64,000 bases of DNA from Prochlorothrix hollandica PCC 9006 = CALU 1027 (GCF_000332315.1 NZ_KB235941.1:785416-849415); one strand, 5' to 3'; shown: positions 19,368-28,975, counted from the first letter of the stretch. Notes: generated by a model not told the origin, from the letters alone. Numbers and translations: made by a program.

Positions 19368-20156
19368 TTAACCGGTGGATGTCTGGGATCTGGGGGAGGC
19401 GGTCGGGGTTTGGGAGGTGGGGCTGACCTCCGGCAAACTGTCCCAGAACCTCAACAGTTGCTCAGCGACGGGGGCGGGATAGGTGTTGTGGAAAAAATGG
19501 CGACCTTGGGGGGCAATCCAGAGGCGATCGCAGGGTTTCAGGAACTCTTGCCACCCTTGCACACTCACCGGATCGATAATGGTGTCATCGGCGGCTCCGG
19601 CCAGCAACAGGGGCGCATTGGGGCTACCTTGGGCAATGACTCCCGGTCTCAGCAGGGAATGGGGACTGAGGGCATGATCCAGATCCTGCTCTAGCCGTCG
19701 GCGCAAACAGAGGTGGTTCGATCGGGACTGTTCCCCAAACAAACTCACCACCATTTGGCTCATCAACACCGGGCGGCTCCAGCGGGTCAGTTGTCGTCGC
19801 AGGTAATAGTAGGAGTGCCAGGTTACCCCCGGCTGGGCACCCACCCCCACCAGGCTGAGGGAGCGCACCCACTGGGGATGGCGGCGGGCATAGAGCAGGG
19901 CCACCACGCCGCTGATACCATGGCCTGCCAAGTGGAGATGGCGGGGTTGGGTTTGGGTTTGCAGAAACCGGCGAATGAAGTTGTGGAGTAGATCAACCGT
20001 TTGATCCAACGAACAGCCCCGATCGGGATCCTGGCAATATTCCCACTCCAGCACCGTAGCATGGGGGGCCAGTTGGGCCAGGAGGGGTTGGTTAAAACGC
20101 TTGAGGCTCGGACTGGTGCAAATCCAGAGGACAGTCGAGGTAGAGGAGGCAGACAT
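19368..20156 (-). CDS. Alpha/beta hydrolase-fold protein lacking the usual nucleophile serine
   Basis: The 262-aa product looks like an alpha/beta hydrolase: LHLAGHGISGVVALLYARRHP at the position of the nucleophile elbow, then LLLAGAADDTIIDP (acid region) and PQGRHFFHNTYP (histidine region). The usual G-H-S-x-G-G reads G-H-G-I-S-G, so the catalytic serine appears to be glycine. The enzyme may be inactive or use another residue. The open frame extends to 20252 through a translated 15-bp tandem repeat (IDLPL units); I chose the ATG at 20156 (MSASSTSTVLWIC), which begins at the fold. The C-terminal tail is Ser/Thr/Pro-rich. The role is unknown. Confidence 0.75.
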   Translation of the reverse strand: MSASSTSTVLWICTSPSLKRFNQPLLAQLAPHATVLEWEYCQDPDRGCSLDQTVDLLHNFIRRFLQTQTQPRHLHLAGHGISGVVALLYARRHPQWVRSLSLVGVGAQPGVTWHSYYYLRRQLTRWSRPVLMSQMVVSLFGEQSRSNHLCLRRRLEQDLDHALSPHSLLRPGVIAQGSPNAPLLLAGAADDTIIDPVSVQGWQEFLKPCDRLWIAPQGRHFFHNTYPAPVAEQLLRFWDSLPEVSPTSQTPTASPRSQTSTG

Positions 20157-20170
20157 GATCGCAACAGGGG

Positions 20171-20253
20171 ATATCAAGGGAAGGGATATCAAGGGCAGGT
20201 CTATCAAGGGCAGGTCTATCAAGGGCAGGTCTATCAAGGGCAGGTCTATCAAA
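20171..20253. repeat. 15-bp tandem repeat upstream of the hydrolase gene
   Basis: About five units of GGGCAGGTCTATCAA lie just before the hydrolase ATG on the minus strand. Read in the hydrolase frame they give IDLPL repeats, so a longer repetitive N-terminus is possible if translation starts further upstream. Confidence 0.85.
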
Positions 20254-20341
20254 CCTGATGATCAATGCTACTGATTATCGCTAAAGGGCATCCCTAAGGG
20301 TCGCCGCCACTATAGATGAAAAAACAGGGGTAAATCAACCG

Positions 20342-21061
20342 CTAGTTAGCCGGTAAGCCCAAGTTTTGACCATTACCGCTAATCAGTTGGAACTGTAGAA
20401 CCCCAGGGGGTTGGGCTGTGGTGAGGGTCAGCAGGATCACAAACTGGCCCCCATGATCCGGTAGCACCTCCGCCAGTCGATCGCTGTGGTACAGATAGGC
20501 GAGGCTGTTGGCAGCCGGTGCCCAGTCTTCTTGGGGGGTGGCATCGGCGGGAACCCGCTTCAGGGCTTCCACCAGGGCTTCCGTCGGATTCAAGGCATGG
20601 TTTGGGTCAAAGCCAGCCGCTACCCCCAACTCCACAACCACTTGCTCTGCCCGGTCTCCCCCCGCCGCTTCCCCATTAAAATCCCGAAAATAGGCCATCA
20701 CAGCCCCTTGATCATAGGTGCCCATTTGCCCCACAAAGTTTTCTTCTAGGGTTCCTTTGCCCCACACCTGGCTAAAATTGTCCAGGGTATCCCCCAACCC
20801 CCCGCCCGTTTGACTGACGGGTTGGAGCTGGGGATCCGCAGTGGGGGTGACAAAGGCGATGGGCTGGCTAGAGGGTTCTGGGATGACCCCAGGGGTTGGG
20901 CCAGAGGTTGGGCCAGAGGTTGGGCCAGGGGTTGGGCCAGAGGTTGGGCCAGAGGTTGGGCCAGAGTCACTAGGGATCACCGAGTTGGCGGTGGAACTGG
21001 GGGGCGCGGAGGTGCAACTCCCCAGCAGCAGGGCTAGGGCAAGGCTGAAGGGGCGAGACAA
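20342..21061 (-). CDS. Lipoprotein with a Gly-Pro-Thr-Ser repeat linker
   Basis: The 239-aa protein starts MSRPFSLALALLLGSCTS, a lipoprotein signal with the lipobox ending at Cys16, so it is probably anchored in a membrane. Residues 33-60 are GPTSGPTPGPTS repeats, encoded by a 12-bp tandem repeat (20898-20966). The C-terminal domain (about 85-239) contains LGDTLDNFSQVWGKG and ends with a beta-rich stretch, but I do not recognise the family. Neighbours give no functional clue. Confidence 0.75.
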   Translation of the reverse strand: MSRPFSLALALLLGSCTSAPPSSTANSVIPSDSGPTSGPTSGPTPGPTSGPTSGPTPGVIPEPSSQPIAFVTPTADPQLQPVSQTGGGLGDTLDNFSQVWGKGTLEENFVGQMGTYDQGAVMAYFRDFNGEAAGGDRAEQVVVELGVAAGFDPNHALNPTEALVEALKRVPADATPQEDWAPAANSLAYLYHSDRLAEVLPDHGGQFVILLTLTTAQPPGVLQFQLISGNGQNLGLPAN

Positions 21062-21360
21062 GGGAACTCCTGGGGTGAGGGTGGTGGAAGTGGGGGACGG
21101 GAAGGCGGTTAGAATTGGAGAGGCGTTTAAAACCAGGGTCTAGGGGTTGAAATGCGCGGGCGATCGCGGGAGTTGCTCAGGATAGCCCAGGATATTGGGG
21201 ATAGGGTTGATCTCAGACTTGATCGGGTTCTGATCTCAGGGTCTGCGGGGAGTCTTCATCATTTCATCTAGGGATCAGTGCTGCGATCGATCGCGGAGTG
21301 CTGAGGCAAACTTTGATCAAGCTTGGTTTTTTTAGCCTGGTTTATCCGGTTCTGTGGGTC

Positions 21361-21410
21361 AGCCCTGTATTTTAGCCCTGTATTTCAGCCCTGTATTTCA
21401 GCCCTGTATA
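21361..21410 (+). repeat. 13-bp tandem repeat before the sucrose-phosphatase remnant
   Basis: AGCCCTGTATTTC is repeated about four times and ends 14 bases before the ATG at 21425. It has replaced the part where the N-terminal half of the original gene would lie. Confidence 0.85.
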
Positions 21411-21424
21411 ACCAGAGTACCACC

Positions 21425-21792
21425 ATGAAATTAGCCTTATTGATTACCGCCATGGGTCCTGAGATTCGCTATGCTCCCCCTGGGGAAGTGGATGCAACCT
21501 GGGCCAGTAGCCTAGGGTCGGACTGGGATCGTTTGGGGGTGGAGGCGATCGCTGCTGCTATCCCTGCCCTCACCCCTCAGGCTGCCTCGGAACAGGGACC
21601 CTTTAAGCTCAGCTATTCCCTTGCCCCAGACCGGGCAGAGGCGACCCTAGGGGAACTGCGGGGGCAATTTCAGCGCCAGGGGCTAGGGGTTATGAAACCC
21701 AGGGTGAGTCTCGCCACTCTCGCCACTATTTAGCCCAGGGGGTTTGTGCCGCAGGGATTTGGGAAGCCTTGGGCCATTTCCAGTGGCGCTAA
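21425..21792 (+). pseudogene. Sucrose-phosphate phosphatase remnant
   Basis: The frame from 21425 gives LITAMGPEIRYAPPGEVD, then ALTPQAASEQGPFKLSY, which fits the cap region of HAD-type sucrose-6-phosphate phosphatases. That frame stops at 21733. A different frame continues with RHYLAQGVCAAGIWEALGHF and a stop at 21790-21792, matching the C-terminus of the same family. The N-terminal catalytic aspartates are absent and a middle section is deleted. The gene is therefore a broken relic, not a working phosphatase. A functional copy may exist elsewhere. Confidence 0.8.
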
Positions 21793-22045
21793 GGGGGACA
21801 GGCTGCTGAGTCTTTCGGTTAATTCGCAGATCATTCGCGATGCCGCGCTGTCATGCGGTGCCGTGATGCTGTCTTGTAATGCCGTACAGTATTCTTCAGC
21901 ATTGTTGGCAGCGTTGGGATCGGCGGCGATCGTTGGCTCTGCAATCATCCGATCGAATTTATCCGATCGAACTCATCCGATCGAACCTATCCCAACTTGA
22001 CACCCCCATCACCTTAAAACCACCCCAGGGAGCGAAGTAAACCCC

Positions 22046-22996
22046 ATGCAACCCAAACTGATCATCCACGGCGGCGCAGGCAGTTCACTGCAAGGCAAAG
22101 GCGGCGTAGAAGCCGTGCGTAAACTGTTATACGGCATTTTAGAAGAAGTCTATGGGCTGCTGAAGGAGGGGGCCAGTGCCTCCGATGCGGTGGTGCGGGG
22201 CTGTCAGTTATTGGAAGATGAACCGCGCTTTAATGCAGGCACCGGCTCCGTGTTGCAGTCCGATGGTCAGATTCGCATGAGTGCGTCCCTCATGGACGGC
22301 CACCGCCAACGGTTCAGCGGTGTGATCAACGTGGCGCGGGTCAAAAACCCCATTGACTTGGCCCTGCGGCTCCAGGCCGAGGACGATCGCGTGCTGTCGG
22401 ACCAAGGTTCCGCCGAACTGCTGCGGGAACTGCAATTGCCCATTTATAACCCCCTGACGGATCTGCGCCTCAATGAGTGGATGGAGGAGCGCAAGGGCAA
22501 CTTCCATCGCACCATGGCGGGGGTGATTGCGGAGCCGGAAGCTGCCCCAGGTCGGGATCCGGAGGCAGGCCGGGGCACCATCGGCGTGGTGGCATTGGAT
22601 CAAGACGGCCATCTGGCGGCGGGCACCTCCACCGGGGGTAAGGGCTTCGAGCGCATTGGCCGAGTCAGCGATTCCGCCATGCCTGCGGGTAACTATGCCA
22701 ATGGCCAGGGGGCGGTCAGTTGCACCGGCATTGGGGAAGACATCATTGAGGAATGCCTCGCGGCCCGCATTGTGATCCGGGTGACCGATGGCCTGTCGTT
22801 GCAAACGGCCTTTGAAAAGTCGATGCAGGAGGCGGGGGCTAATGGCCGGGACTTGGGGGCGATCGGCCTCGATCGCACCGGGGTCATTGCCTGGGGCAAA
22901 ACCAGCGAGGTGCTTTTGGGGGCATACCACAGCGGCGAAAAACTGGGGGACACCCTGGAACTGGAGCCAGGGGTACAAGTGGGGCGACTGTATTAG
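22046..22996 (+). CDS. iaaA: Isoaspartyl peptidase/L-asparaginase (Ntn hydrolase)
   Basis: The 316-aa proenzyme is a plant-type asparaginase that hydrolyses isoaspartyl dipeptides and asparagine. Autocleavage occurs before the nucleophile Thr in GRGTIGVVALDQDG, about residue 179. The N-terminal block LIIHGGAGSSL, the substrate block FNAGTGSVLQSDG, and STGGKGFERIGRVSDSAMPA are all conserved. Alpha and beta subunits would be about 20 and 14 kDa. The ATG at 22046 is the only reasonable start. Its end runs into a 12-bp tandem repeat (22991-23054) shared with the convergent membrane-protein gene. Confidence 0.95.
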   Translation: MQPKLIIHGGAGSSLQGKGGVEAVRKLLYGILEEVYGLLKEGASASDAVVRGCQLLEDEPRFNAGTGSVLQSDGQIRMSASLMDGHRQRFSGVINVARVKNPIDLALRLQAEDDRVLSDQGSAELLRELQLPIYNPLTDLRLNEWMEERKGNFHRTMAGVIAEPEAAPGRDPEAGRGTIGVVALDQDGHLAAGTSTGGKGFERIGRVSDSAMPAGNYANGQGAVSCTGIGEDIIEECLAARIVIRVTDGLSLQTAFEKSMQEAGANGRDLGAIGLDRTGVIAWGKTSEVLLGAYHSGEKLGDTLELEPGVQVGRLY

Positions 22997-23054
22997 CCAG
23001 GGTATTAGCCAGGGTATTAGCCAGGGCATTAGCCAGGGCATTAGCCAGGGCATT
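22991..23054. repeat. 12-bp tandem repeat between convergent genes
   Basis: TATTAGCCAGGG / CATTAGCCAGGG is repeated about five times immediately after the iaaA stop codon, reaching within 7 bases of the end of the membrane-protein gene. Confidence 0.9.
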
Positions 23055-23060
23055 CTGGCC

Positions 23061-24590
23061 TTAGGTGCGGGCCTTATAGGCCAGATACAATGCCTCCAAA
23101 AATAACTCCGGGGTCATTTTTTGGGGTAACTGACCCAAGTTAATGGTGGCCTTGAGGCGACGAGCTAGGGCTAAGCTGGCTTGCTTACGTTGATCTGGGG
23201 GCAGATTCGATCGCTCCATCAAATAGGCGTTCACCTCCTCAAAATCTATCCCCGTCATTTGATATAAGCCCCCCAGTTGGCTAATGCTGTCGGCGATCGC
23301 CTCCGCCTGGGGGGAAATATTGGGCTGGGCTGGCCGATCCACGTCTCGATCGGGAAAGGAACTCAGGGATGACCCAGGGCCAAACACCGGCGGACCACTG
23401 GCGAGGATGGTGGGCTGTTCGTCGTCGTCGTCTCCTGTCCCGGCGGGTGGGGGTGCCTGGTAGGCGGTGCCAGCATTGAGGGCCGCGATCGCCGCTGCCC
23501 ACTGTTGATCCGCCGCACTGACGGGTTTAGCACCCCGCGATCGGGGGGAGGGGGAGGCTGCTGTCCCGCCACTGGTTGCCGTGCCCGTCCTGGGTGACAC
23601 TGCCGATCGGGCCTGACGGCGTGGGCTGCTGTAGTTGTCCTCTGCTGCCTCATCCCCGTCCCGGCCTAAGGTGAGATCCAGCCCTTCCTGGCGGTTGCGC
23701 AGGTCATAGTAGATCACCGCTTTGATGGCTTGCCAGAAGGACATCAGGGACAGGTTGGCCACCACAAACAGCACCAGGGACACCACGAGTCCCGGCACCA
23801 ACCGAGCTATCAGGGCTGGCCCTAAGATCTCGCCCCCACCCCCGTTAACCAGGGCAGGCATCACCGTCAGCGCCGCAATGCCCAGGGGCACAATGGCCAG
23901 GATAAAAAAGGGAATGGACACCAGGGATGCCACCAGAATCACCAAGGAAACGCGAAAAGCTGATCCCTGGGATAGTTTCCAACTGCGACCCAGGGCAGAC
24001 AGCGCCTCCACGTCTGGGGCTTCCATCGCTAGGGCAATGTCCGGCAAAAATAACCGCGCCAGCACCCAGTAGTACACTGCTGTTCCTGCGAGGCTTAATC
24101 CTACGCTGAGTAGGCTGACGATGGATCCGACTTGGACCACTGCTACCACAATTCCCACCACCATCGCCTGGACGGTGGCTATCGCCAGTTGGGTGGCCAG
24201 CAGCGCCAACACTAACCAGGCTTGCACCTTCAAAAATTGCCATAGGTGGGGTCGCAGGTGGTGGCGGGCGGTGGCGACGGATTCTGGCTGGTTGGTCAGT
24301 TCAGCAAAGGCTAACCGGGCAATAACTGCCGTATTCATCCCCGATTTGGCGGCGCAAAAAGCCATGAACGCCAGGGATCCCAGTACCGTTGCCACCCCCA
24401 CTAACCCCCCCAGGGCACCCCCGCCAGTGACCACTAGGGCGGCGGGGATAGTCAGACCCAACCCCAATCCCATGAGTCCCGCCAGGGGCCAAAGGGCGGC
24501 AATGAAAGCAATGCTCAGGTAGGATTTGAGGTTCGATCGATAGAGCCGAAATCCGGCACTGACCACATCGCCCACACTTAAGGGGCGCAT
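23061..24590 (-). CDS. Multi-pass membrane protein with a disordered C-terminal half
   Basis: The 509-aa protein starts MRPLSVGDVVSAGFRLYRSN and has about six hydrophobic helices in the first 300 residues, an arrangement seen in the membrane domains of glycerophosphodiester phosphodiesterase-like and DUF975-type proteins. Residues 300-420 are low-complexity (Arg/Ser/Ala/Gly-rich). A final compact block of about 80 residues, including ERSNLPPDQRKQASLALAR, may be a small helical domain. I chose the ATG at 24590 because AGGAG lies upstream; the frame also opens from a GTG at 24611. The function is unknown and no neighbour points to one. Confidence 0.75.
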   Translation of the reverse strand: MRPLSVGDVVSAGFRLYRSNLKSYLSIAFIAALWPLAGLMGLGLGLTIPAALVVTGGGALGGLVGVATVLGSLAFMAFCAAKSGMNTAVIARLAFAELTNQPESVATARHHLRPHLWQFLKVQAWLVLALLATQLAIATVQAMVVGIVVAVVQVGSIVSLLSVGLSLAGTAVYYWVLARLFLPDIALAMEAPDVEALSALGRSWKLSQGSAFRVSLVILVASLVSIPFFILAIVPLGIAALTVMPALVNGGGGEILGPALIARLVPGLVVSLVLFVVANLSLMSFWQAIKAVIYYDLRNRQEGLDLTLGRDGDEAAEDNYSSPRRQARSAVSPRTGTATSGGTAASPSPRSRGAKPVSAADQQWAAAIAALNAGTAYQAPPPAGTGDDDDEQPTILASGPPVFGPGSSLSSFPDRDVDRPAQPNISPQAEAIADSISQLGGLYQMTGIDFEEVNAYLMERSNLPPDQRKQASLALARRLKATINLGQLPQKMTPELFLEALYLAYKART

Positions 24591-25288
24591 GGAACTACTC
24601 CTGATACTCACGTTTGCCCACTCCTTTCGTTCAATGGTCTGAGGTTATCCTAGGCTCAGGTTGCGATCGCCACCGCAAAGTTTTATGAATTCAACCCAGG
24701 GGTTTCGCTTAAAATTGCCCACTCCTCGATCGCAGCATCCCCGTTCGTAGTCAGGACTTTAGTCCTTAACTCGTTACGTTCTGAGGTTACTGCTAGAAGC
24801 AGGGTAGGTTGCTCAGTTGCTCAGTTGCTCAATAAATTGAGCACTACGAACAAAACGTTCTTAGGTTACCGCTAGAAGCAGGGTAATTATTCATGGGTCC
24901 ACAGGAGAATGAGGGTTTCAGGCTCTAGACAACAGACCTTAGGCGATTTGAGAGAGTCCATTTCACTGGGGTGGGTTCACCGATTTTGGTAGGGGCAATC
25001 CCCCCGTGGTTGCCCCGGTTGTGGGTCGCGAAGAGGGTCGGCACGGGGGCGCGACCCCTACCCGAGGTCGAGGGTTCCCCAGTAAACTGAACCCCTTTGA
25101 GACGGTTCTGATCGGCGATCGTGGGGTTGAAACCCTACTCACTTCGTCCCCCCCTGAATAGTTACAGAAGCAGGGTAGGTTGCTCAATAAATTGAGCACT
25201 ACAAACAAAATGTTCTTAGGTTACTGCTAGAAGCAGGGTAGGTTGCTCAATAAATTGAGCACTACTAACAAATAGAGATATTGCGATT
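24591..25288. other. Gap with a MITE-like element and a repeated 60-bp unit
   Basis: One copy of the GTAACTATTCAGGGG element (family C) covers about 24884-25165. Around it the unit AGAAGCAGGGTAGGTTGCTC followed by AATAAATTGAGCACTAC and GTTCTTAGGTTAC occurs three times (from about 24795, 25168 and 25230), so the element splits a local repeat array. No gene is supported. Confidence 0.65.
24884..25165 (-). mobile_element. GTAACTATTCAGGGG inverted-repeat element (family C), copy 1
   Basis: Its right end CCCCTGAATAGTTAC and left end TAATTATTCATGGG are imperfect inverted repeats. The 280-bp body matches, in reverse, the stretch at 58723-58999: ACTGAACCCCTTTGAGACGG, GGGTTCCCC, and GGGGCAATCCCCCCGTGGTTG can be aligned. 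There is no open frame of note. Confidence 0.65.
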
Positions 25289-28138
25289 TCAAAGCTTGGA
25301 TAAATCAAAGTAATGCTGATTAATTAAAGTTCTAGCCTCTGGTTCATAGAGCGATGGGGAAATAATATAACCCTGGATCATTTCGCAGTGTAGGGCTTGG
25401 AGCATTCGCAACTGCTGGGGCGTTTCAACCCCTTCAGCAATGATATCCATATTAAGGGTATGGGCTAGGGTAATAATTGCCTTGACGATCGGGGCACTAT
25501 TGGCATCACTATTAATTTTATGAATGAAAGACCTATCAACCTTAAGGGTATTGATAGGAAAGGTGTGCAGGTAACTAAGGGACGAGTAGCCTGTCCCGAA
25601 ATCATCAATACTAACCTCAATATTTCGCTGTTTTAGGGCTGTGAGAACTTGGGTGACTTGGGTTTGGTTCTCAATGAAAATACCTTCCGTAATTTCTAGC
25701 TTGAGGTGGGCCGGGTTAACATGGCTTTCGGCAATGATTTGATCGACGGTTGCAATAAAGTTGGGTAGTTGAATTTGACGAACAGAAAGATTAACGCTGA
25801 GGCGAAACTGATCATAGGCTTGGAGGTGGGGTTCCCAGCCTTTTAGGCAACGGCAGGCTTCCCGCAATACCCAATCACTGATGGGCAAAATCAAGCCGGT
25901 TTCTTCCGCCAGGGGAATAAAAAGACCAGGGGGAATACTGCCCTGGCTGGGATGGAGCCATCGCACCAGGGCTTCAAACCCCACTAATTCTCCCCGCTCC
26001 ACATTGACGATCGGTTGATATTGCAGATAAAATTCCTGGAGATCGATGGCGAAGTGTAAACTACTTTCCAGTTGTAGGGCTTGGAGAGATTTTCGATGCA
26101 TGGCCTGATCAAAAATTTTATAACAGGCTTTACCCTGGGCCTTGGCCTGATACATGGCATTATCCACATCCCGCAGCATTTCTAAACTATTAGTATAGTT
26201 ATTGGAGCTAAGGGCGATGCCAATGCTGACGGTACTAAAGATTTGCTGATCTCCTAAACAAAACGGAATTTTTAGAGCATTCTGGATAGACTTGGCTACC
26301 GTCTCAATACTATCAATAGTGGTGTAGTCCTCTAGTAAAATCACAAATTCATCGCCCCCAAACCGAGCTACTACATCGGTGGGGCGCACCTGGCTTTTCA
26401 AGACCTGTCCCATTTGCACCAAGAGTTGATCCCCCACCAAATGACCTAAGCTATCATTAATGATTTTAAAGCGATCGAGATCAATAAATAGTATCGCAAA
26501 GAGAAAATCTTGGTGTAATTCCCATTGAGCTAGGGCTAAATCTAACCGATCCATAAAGAAATTGCGGTTCGGTAATTGGGTTAGGGAATCGTGGATTACT
26601 TCATGGCGTAACTGTTTCTCGATCGCTTTGCGGGCCGTAATATCTTGAAGAGAAACCAACTGGGCTGGTTTGCGATCCCATTCCAAGGAAGCCACTCGTA
26701 GATCAATAATCTTAAGGGTTCCATCTCCTTGAGGAACTTCAATTTCCACCGATGATTCGCTCAGAATTGGAATTCCTAAAGTATGCTTCAATAAGTCAGA
26801 TTGGGAACGCCTGAAAAGTTTAGATGCAGCAGGGTTTGTAAACTGAATTATACCCCCATCATCAATAATAATAATGCCGTAGGAGGTGGTATCAATAATA
26901 GCATGGAGCCGCAACTCACTTTGGCGTAGTGCTGCTTCCACTAACTTCAGTTGAGTAATATCCGAAAAGGTAATCACGATCTGTTTGAGTTGATGACTCT
27001 TGTCGAATTCAGGAAATCCATTAATTAAAACCCAATTTTTTGGGTCATTGGGTGATACGATCGCAATAATCTTATTTTTAATCGCAGATTGAGTACTAAT
27101 AATCTGATTAACGGGATAGTCTTCAACCGCCAAAGGTAAACCTTTAACGCATTGAAAATGCCAATCAGGATCAATAGCATCCTTACCTAACAACTGATCT
27201 ATGGACAGATTTAACAACTCAGATGCTGTGGAATTGGCAAGAATAATTTCCGTCTTAGGGTTGTGAACTACCACGCCGACATTAAGGTTTTCGATTAAGT
27301 AGCGATAGCGTCTTTCACTGTGGCGCAGGCCATTTTCTGCCTTGGTCCGTTCCGTCACATCTTGGACACAACAGAGGAGATATTGGGGTTGTTGCTGGCG
27401 ATCGTAGAGGGGAATCTTAATAATTTGAATAATACGCTTCCCTAAGCTAATACTCTCCACCTCTTCAGCGGGAATATATTGGATTTCTCCAGTGGTAAAG
27501 GCCACTTGATCCCGTTCTAAAAAGGTTTGGGCTTGAACCTCTGGGAAAAAATCAAATGCATTTTTACCGATCGCATCCGTCGCCGATACACCAAATAGGT
27601 CTTCGCTGGCTTTGTTCCACATCAAATGTTGACTTAAGGCTCCCTTTTGCCCATCTTTGATGAACACCGCCATGGGTAGGGCATCCATGACCCGTTGTAA
27701 AAACAAGAGATCGGTGCGGGTTTGGCGCAGTTGCCTCAGCAGGCTCAGACTATAGAGACCCAGGCCGAGGCCCAGGGCGATCGCCCCCAGGGGCAAGATC
27801 AGGGATTGCCAGGGTGCCGTCACCGCTGGGGTTGCCAAGTTGGCCCAGCCCCCCGGCCAGCCATTGAACCAATCCTGATGCCAACCGAAGCCCCAGAACA
27901 CCAGGCTGGTCAGACCGGATTTTTCCGCCGACCATCTGCCGCGCTCAATCCCAGGAAAGCGGGCCAGGGGTATCCAGGTTGCAAGACCATCCCATCGGGT
28001 CTCAGCCCTGTCCCCAGCAACTGCACGGTGGCAAGGCTGAGGTTTCAGGCAGCGCCTTCTCACAGATCCGGGACTGCACGAGGGCCGTAACCTGGCCACG
28101 ATCGCTGGCATCTGCAAGAGGATCGACAATCTGCCCAT
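25289..28138 (-). CDS. PAS-PAS-PAS-GGDEF-EAL cyclic-di-GMP signalling protein
   Basis: The 949-aa protein has an N-terminal segment of unclear quality and one transmembrane helix (about 110-132). Three PAS domains follow (near 140-270, 275-400 and 405-510), then a GGDEF domain with FGGDEFVILLEDY preceded by an RxxD inhibitory site (RPTD) five residues upstream. Last comes an EAL domain with FEALVRWLHP, EITEGIFIEN and DDFGTGYSSLSYLHTFP. Both catalytic motifs look intact, so it could make and degrade cyclic-di-GMP. The first 110 residues are Arg/Pro/Trp-rich and may be untranslated; the true start could be later. The signal sensed by the PAS domains is unknown. Confidence 0.92.
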   Translation of the reverse strand: MGRLSILLQMPAIVARLRPSCSPGSVRRRCLKPQPCHRAVAGDRAETRWDGLATWIPLARFPGIERGRWSAEKSGLTSLVFWGFGWHQDWFNGWPGGWANLATPAVTAPWQSLILPLGAIALGLGLGLYSLSLLRQLRQTRTDLLFLQRVMDALPMAVFIKDGQKGALSQHLMWNKASEDLFGVSATDAIGKNAFDFFPEVQAQTFLERDQVAFTTGEIQYIPAEEVESISLGKRIIQIIKIPLYDRQQQPQYLLCCVQDVTERTKAENGLRHSERRYRYLIENLNVGVVVHNPKTEIILANSTASELLNLSIDQLLGKDAIDPDWHFQCVKGLPLAVEDYPVNQIISTQSAIKNKIIAIVSPNDPKNWVLINGFPEFDKSHQLKQIVITFSDITQLKLVEAALRQSELRLHAIIDTTSYGIIIIDDGGIIQFTNPAASKLFRRSQSDLLKHTLGIPILSESSVEIEVPQGDGTLKIIDLRVASLEWDRKPAQLVSLQDITARKAIEKQLRHEVIHDSLTQLPNRNFFMDRLDLALAQWELHQDFLFAILFIDLDRFKIINDSLGHLVGDQLLVQMGQVLKSQVRPTDVVARFGGDEFVILLEDYTTIDSIETVAKSIQNALKIPFCLGDQQIFSTVSIGIALSSNNYTNSLEMLRDVDNAMYQAKAQGKACYKIFDQAMHRKSLQALQLESSLHFAIDLQEFYLQYQPIVNVERGELVGFEALVRWLHPSQGSIPPGLFIPLAEETGLILPISDWVLREACRCLKGWEPHLQAYDQFRLSVNLSVRQIQLPNFIATVDQIIAESHVNPAHLKLEITEGIFIENQTQVTQVLTALKQRNIEVSIDDFGTGYSSLSYLHTFPINTLKVDRSFIHKINSDANSAPIVKAIITLAHTLNMDIIAEGVETPQQLRMLQALHCEMIQGYIISPSLYEPEARTLINQHYFDLSKL

Positions 28139-28574
28139 GGTTTCTGTAGTTTAGGAACGGGATCGGTTGGAGAGTATGGAGTTAAGTGTATGTCATGGCA
28201 GCTATGGACTTAGCAGACCATGACCGGGGGCATCGTTGCTAGTCTTAAGCCTGGGGATGAACGTAGCTGAGGGAGGATCATCAAGGTGCCTTGACCAAGC
28301 TTCACCAAATCTGTTGTCTCTGTAAATATTCAGACCTTTGCACCTTATTCCCCATATGGTGAGTACTACTGACTGGACTTCTGCAATCTGGAGTCTGGTG
28401 TTTTGAACTTCTGGCGATCTGCATACCTCGCTGCCTAACGAATCTTTGGGTTATGGGAGGTTGGAGTGATAACGGGGAAGCTGAAACATCGGTTACCGAT
28501 CAGGTACAGATCAGGAAGTCGCAGAAACGTCACTGGTGATGCAAGCCATGGTGATGTTCTAAAACCGATTCTGA

Positions 28575-28672
28575 TACAGCAGTCCTAAATGGGTCGTGTG
28601 GTGTGCCCCCGAAGGGGGCACACCAAGGGTTTCAGCTATCGAGATGCCTACAACTGATTTAGGGTTGCTGTA
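28575..28672. mobile_element. TA-flanked MITE (family A), copy 4
   Basis: Starts TACAGCAGTCCTAAATG and ends ATTTAGGGTTGCTGTA; it is 98 bp, slightly shorter in the inner palindrome than the other copies. It lies in the 28139-28837 gap, which otherwise shows no gene. Confidence 0.8.
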
Positions 28673-28837
28673 GTCATGGGAAATCTGGCTGGGGCGGTGA
28701 AGGATCGTAGATCCTAACGATCGGTCTCAGACATGGGTTCAAACCCTGGATCAGGCTAGCCGCTGCGGAAGATTAACCATTAACCTTTGGATCGGTCTGA
28801 TAAGCGTTGTTTTTCTATTGCCTAAGGAGAAAATGGC

Positions 28838-28975
28838 ATGACTGATTTGAATCGCGGCATTATGAAGTTCAATGGAGCCGATAGCCCAGGGGCTATTCTT
28901 GTCGCTGCTGTGGTGATTCTTGGGTCGATCGCGGCATTGGTGGTGTGGGCGCTGAACGGTGCTTATGCGATCTAG
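28838..28975 (+). CDS. 45-aa single-span membrane protein, possibly Psb35-like
   Basis: The ATG at 28838 is preceded by AAGGAGA at good spacing, and the frame runs 45 codons: MTDLNRGIMKFNGADSPGAI, then a single hydrophobic helix rich in Val/Ala/Leu/Ile, ending NGAYAI. The strong ribosome site and clean helix make it a likely real gene even though it is short. A small photosystem II-associated protein, Psb35 (Ssl2148 in Synechocystis), has this general build, but I cannot confirm the match from memory. If correct, it would sit in the thylakoid membrane near CP47. Flanking gaps of 160 to 400 bases separate it from other genes. Confidence 0.65.
   Translation: MTDLNRGIMKFNGADSPGAILVAAVVILGSIAALVVWALNGAYAI

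Noticed and set aside
19302-19694. 130-codon frame starting VWCAPGGGTPHD
   Set aside because: Its start is the family A MITE and the rest is the antisense of the hydrolase gene.
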